From DATLFA01 sp039934635 (GTDB taxonomy: Bacteria > Actinomycetota > Acidimicrobiia > Acidimicrobiales > WLNW01): 6,531 bases of DNA. Shown in pieces: positions 4,977 to 6,531 of the stretch (within the stretch, counting starts at the first letter, position 1; each line of letters begins with the position of its first letter). The translations under genes were made by a program, and so were the position numbers. The stretch is from contig JBDTLT010000286.1 of assembly GCA_039934635.1 (NCBI GenBank), positions 1 through 6,531 of the forward strand, in the 5' to 3' direction. The notes beneath the pieces were generated by a model that did no database searches, was not told the origin of the DNA, and was given only the letters and a program-made list of their open reading frames with translations.

Positions 4977-5834
4977 CTCGCGTGCTTGCGCGCACGTCGC
5001 GACGGGACGACCCAGCTTTTCGCACAATTCAACGGCTCGTTTGACCTGATCGACGTTGGCCGGCCCACTCGCATCGTCTTCGAGACCGACGCGGAGATGG
5101 CCGCCGCGCTCGAGGGCACGCTCGGCGATGGGCGTGTCGAGGATCGATCCGCCGAGCACCGCTACGCCCCAGGGCAGCGGTGTGTCGGCGAGCATGGCGA
5201 GGTAGAGGTCGAGCGCTTCGACGATCGGCGGCGCAGAGAATGTCGGGGTGCCGCGCCCGAAGTACGCGCCACCCGAGAAGTAGAACTTCGTCAGCGAATG
5301 CGGCGCCAGCAACCCGGACTGTTGGTAGATGAGGACCATGCGCAGGAAGCCCGGCTCGTAGATCGCGAAGCTGGGCCCGATGTCCTTGCTGCGGCAGACG
5401 TCCATCATGTAGCCGATGTCGGCCGGGCTGTTCACGTAGACGTAGTCGCCCGTCGGTGGTGCACCGTCGGCTCCCGACGACGACAGATTCACCGAGCCGG
5501 GGTCGATCACACCCATGTCGATGAGGCCCTCGTCGGCCAACGGCAGGTGATGGTCATAGCGCTCGCTGATGTTCGCGCCACCACCCATTGTCGGATACAG
5601 CACTGCAGTCGGCCGCTCGCGCCGCATGATGCGCAACGCCTGCGCGTACATCGCCGCCGCTTCGGCGGTGCCCAACCGCATCGCAGGGTTGTGGATGTGC
5701 ACGATCGACGCGCCCGCGTCGATACAGCGGATCGCATCGGCCGCGATCTCTTCGGATGTCGACGGCACGAGCGGATTGCGCTCTTTGGTCGTCACCCCAT
5801 TGACCGCGACTTCGATCACCACTGGTGTAGCCAT
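4962..5834 (-). CDS. Beta-keto acid cleavage enzyme (BKACE, DUF849 / Kce-like)
   Basis: This encodes a 290-residue Zn-dependent TIM-barrel enzyme of the 3-keto-5-aminohexanoate cleavage (Kce) family. The family reaction condenses a beta-keto acid with acetyl-CoA and splits it into acetoacetate plus a new CoA thioester. The expected Zn ligands are His46 and His48 (VHIHNP) and Glu252 in GHLRVGLEDD, where Arg248, Glu252 and Asp253 keep the R-x3-E-D spacing of the family. YPTMGGGAN (80-88) is the phosphate/substrate loop, and the C-terminal GRPVATCAQARELLAL is typical. Departures: Asn-Pro follows HxH where many members have a basic residue, and Thr82 stands where Kce has Ser. These point to a subgroup with another substrate (inference). 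ATG 5834 has GGGGGA 7 nt upstream. The gene lies 60 nt after the DUF664 gene and is likely in the same operon. Confidence 0.95.
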   Translation of the reverse strand: MATPVVIEVAVNGVTTKERNPLVPSTSEEIAADAIRCIDAGASIVHIHNPAMRLGTAEAAAMYAQALRIMRRERPTAVLYPTMGGGANISERYDHHLPLADEGLIDMGVIDPGSVNLSSSGADGAPPTGDYVYVNSPADIGYMMDVCRSKDIGPSFAIYEPGFLRMVLIYQQSGLLAPHSLTKFYFSGGAYFGRGTPTFSAPPIVEALDLYLAMLADTPLPWGVAVLGGSILDTPIAERALERGGHLRVGLEDDASGPANVDQVKRAVELCEKLGRPVATCAQARELLAL

Positions 5835-5842
5835 ACTGATTC

Positions 5843-5871
5843 CCCCGCTCTGTCGAGGGCCGCACGGGCCC
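5843..5871 (-). promoter_or_regulatory. Leader element of the BKACE gene (shared with LLM)
   Basis: On the minus strand, GGGCCCGTGCGGCCCT (5871-5856) folds as a GGGCC/GGCCC stem with a CGTGC loop. Three bases later comes CAGAGCGGGG (5852-5843), which runs into the ribosome-binding site. It matches the element at 4060-4086 at 15/16 bases in the hairpin and 10/10 in the second block, although the two genes are unrelated and face each other. Confidence 0.6.
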
Positions 5872-5894
5872 TTCCCCTTGTTCTAGCCGTCGTG

Positions 5895-6531
5895 TCAACT
5901 CCACTTCTTGCCGCGGGCGCGGATGTAGTCCCACCAACTCGGCGTGTCGATCTCCCCCCGGACGCGGGCGAGATAGTTCGACCGGTACTCCTCATCGTTC
6001 GCACCGTAAAACCCGCTGGGCGCGTCGCGGTCGCCGGTTGTGCCGTCGATCAGTTCCCGCACGATGTCGCTGTGGCCCGCGTGGCGAGTGGTGTCGAGGA
6101 GCACCGTCAGGAGCATCGACCGCAACGAGACAGGGCCGCCGGACCAGTGCTTACCGGTCGCGTCGAGGTCGAGGTCCTCGATGGTCCGATCGGCCGCTGC
6201 GGTCGCGGCCCGGTACGCGGCGATCAGCTCGTCCGTTGTCTCCTCCGGCTTGGCGTACATGTGGCCGTGGTGGCCCCACGCCGCATCAACCTCCCACTCC
6301 CACGCGAGGCGGGGGCGGTCACGGCTGAAGAACTCGCACAAGTACCAACTTTCGATCCAGGTCATGTGTTTGACCATGCCGATGAGGTTCGTACCGGTTG
6401 GAGTCATCGGGCGGCGGCGGTCCGCTTCAGTAAGCCCTTCAACCTTCCAGATCAGACAATCGCGAGCCCGCTCGAGATGAGCGTGAAGCGCGGCCTTCTC
6501 GGCCCCTACCCGCGGCGCGGGTTCGGACTCG
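5895..6531 (-). CDS. DUF664 / DinB-fold protein (5' end outside window)
   Basis: The visible 211 residues form a DinB-superfamily four-helix protein of the DUF664 type, related to mycothiol-dependent maleylpyruvate isomerase-like and bacillithiol/mycothiol S-transferase families. The first helix includes RDCLIWKVEGLTEADRRRPM, followed by the family signature TPTGTNLIGMVKHM (43-56 of the visible part). His55, with His150 and His153 in TTRHAGHSDI, is the likely metal-binding triad. An internal ATG at 6407 is too late to be the start, because the frame upstream to 6531 is clearly homologous. No in-frame ATG, GTG or TTG exists between 6408 and 6531, so the true start lies beyond the window; family length suggests few residues are missing. 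The gene lies 60 nt upstream of BKACE on the same strand. Function is unknown; thiol transfer or detoxification would be the family-based guess. Confidence 0.88.
   Translation of the reverse strand, partial: ESEPAPRVGAEKAALHAHLERARDCLIWKVEGLTEADRRRPMTPTGTNLIGMVKHMTWIESWYLCEFFSRDRPRLAWEWEVDAAWGHHGHMYAKPEETTDELIAAYRAATAAADRTIEDLDLDATGKHWSGGPVSLRSMLLTVLLDTTRHAGHSDIVRELIDGTTGDRDAPSGFYGANDEEYRSNYLARVRGEIDTPSWWDYIRARGKKWS

Overview
The window is GC-rich DNA that looks actinobacterial. It encodes a luciferase-like monooxygenase of the F420-dependent type and a DinB/DUF664 protein, uses GTG as well as ATG starts, and has an ATGA stop/start overlap inside a molybdo-hydroxylase gene pair. All of these are common in Actinomycetota. 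A more exact placement (Acidimicrobiia, mycobacteria or others) is a guess. The gene content suggests a catabolic or accessory-metabolism region rather than core genome.

Layout, left to right. (1) A SnoaL-like/NTF2-fold protein on the minus strand (29-490) and a short-chain dehydrogenase on the plus strand (576-1400) diverge from an 85-base intergenic region. (2) Two small hairpins just after the dehydrogenase open a 1.25-kb gene-poor stretch (1401-2652). It holds at most one convincing small hypothetical gene (about 2021-2353) and, at its right edge, a 14-bp direct repeat pair bracketing an 18-bp-arm hairpin. This stretch looks like a junction or remnant of mobile DNA. (3) The plus-strand set 2653-4976 encodes a CoxM/XdhB-like FAD subunit, a CoxS/XdhC-like 2x[2Fe-2S] subunit and, 45 bases on, an F420-type luciferase-like oxidoreductase. 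The catalytic molybdenum subunit (CoxL/XdhA) is not in the window. (4) A minus-strand pair runs into this from the right: a DUF664/DinB-fold protein whose 5' end is outside the window, then a DUF849-type beta-keto acid cleavage enzyme (BKACE). The BKACE and oxidoreductase genes overlap tail to tail by 15 bp.

How the genes may work together (inference): the FAD and Fe-S subunits would pass electrons from a Mo-dependent hydroxylase encoded elsewhere, the SDR and the F420 enzyme would oxidise or reduce intermediates, and BKACE would exchange a beta-keto acid with acetyl-CoA to give acetoacetate and a new acyl-CoA. The substrate cannot be named from sequence alone.

The most unexpected observation is that the oxidoreductase (plus) and BKACE (minus) genes, which converge on each other, start with nearly the same leader. 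It is a 16-nt GC hairpin (15/16 identical) followed within 1-3 nt by an identical 10-nt block containing the ribosome-binding G-run. The second is the repeat-hairpin-repeat structure upstream of the CoxM-like gene.
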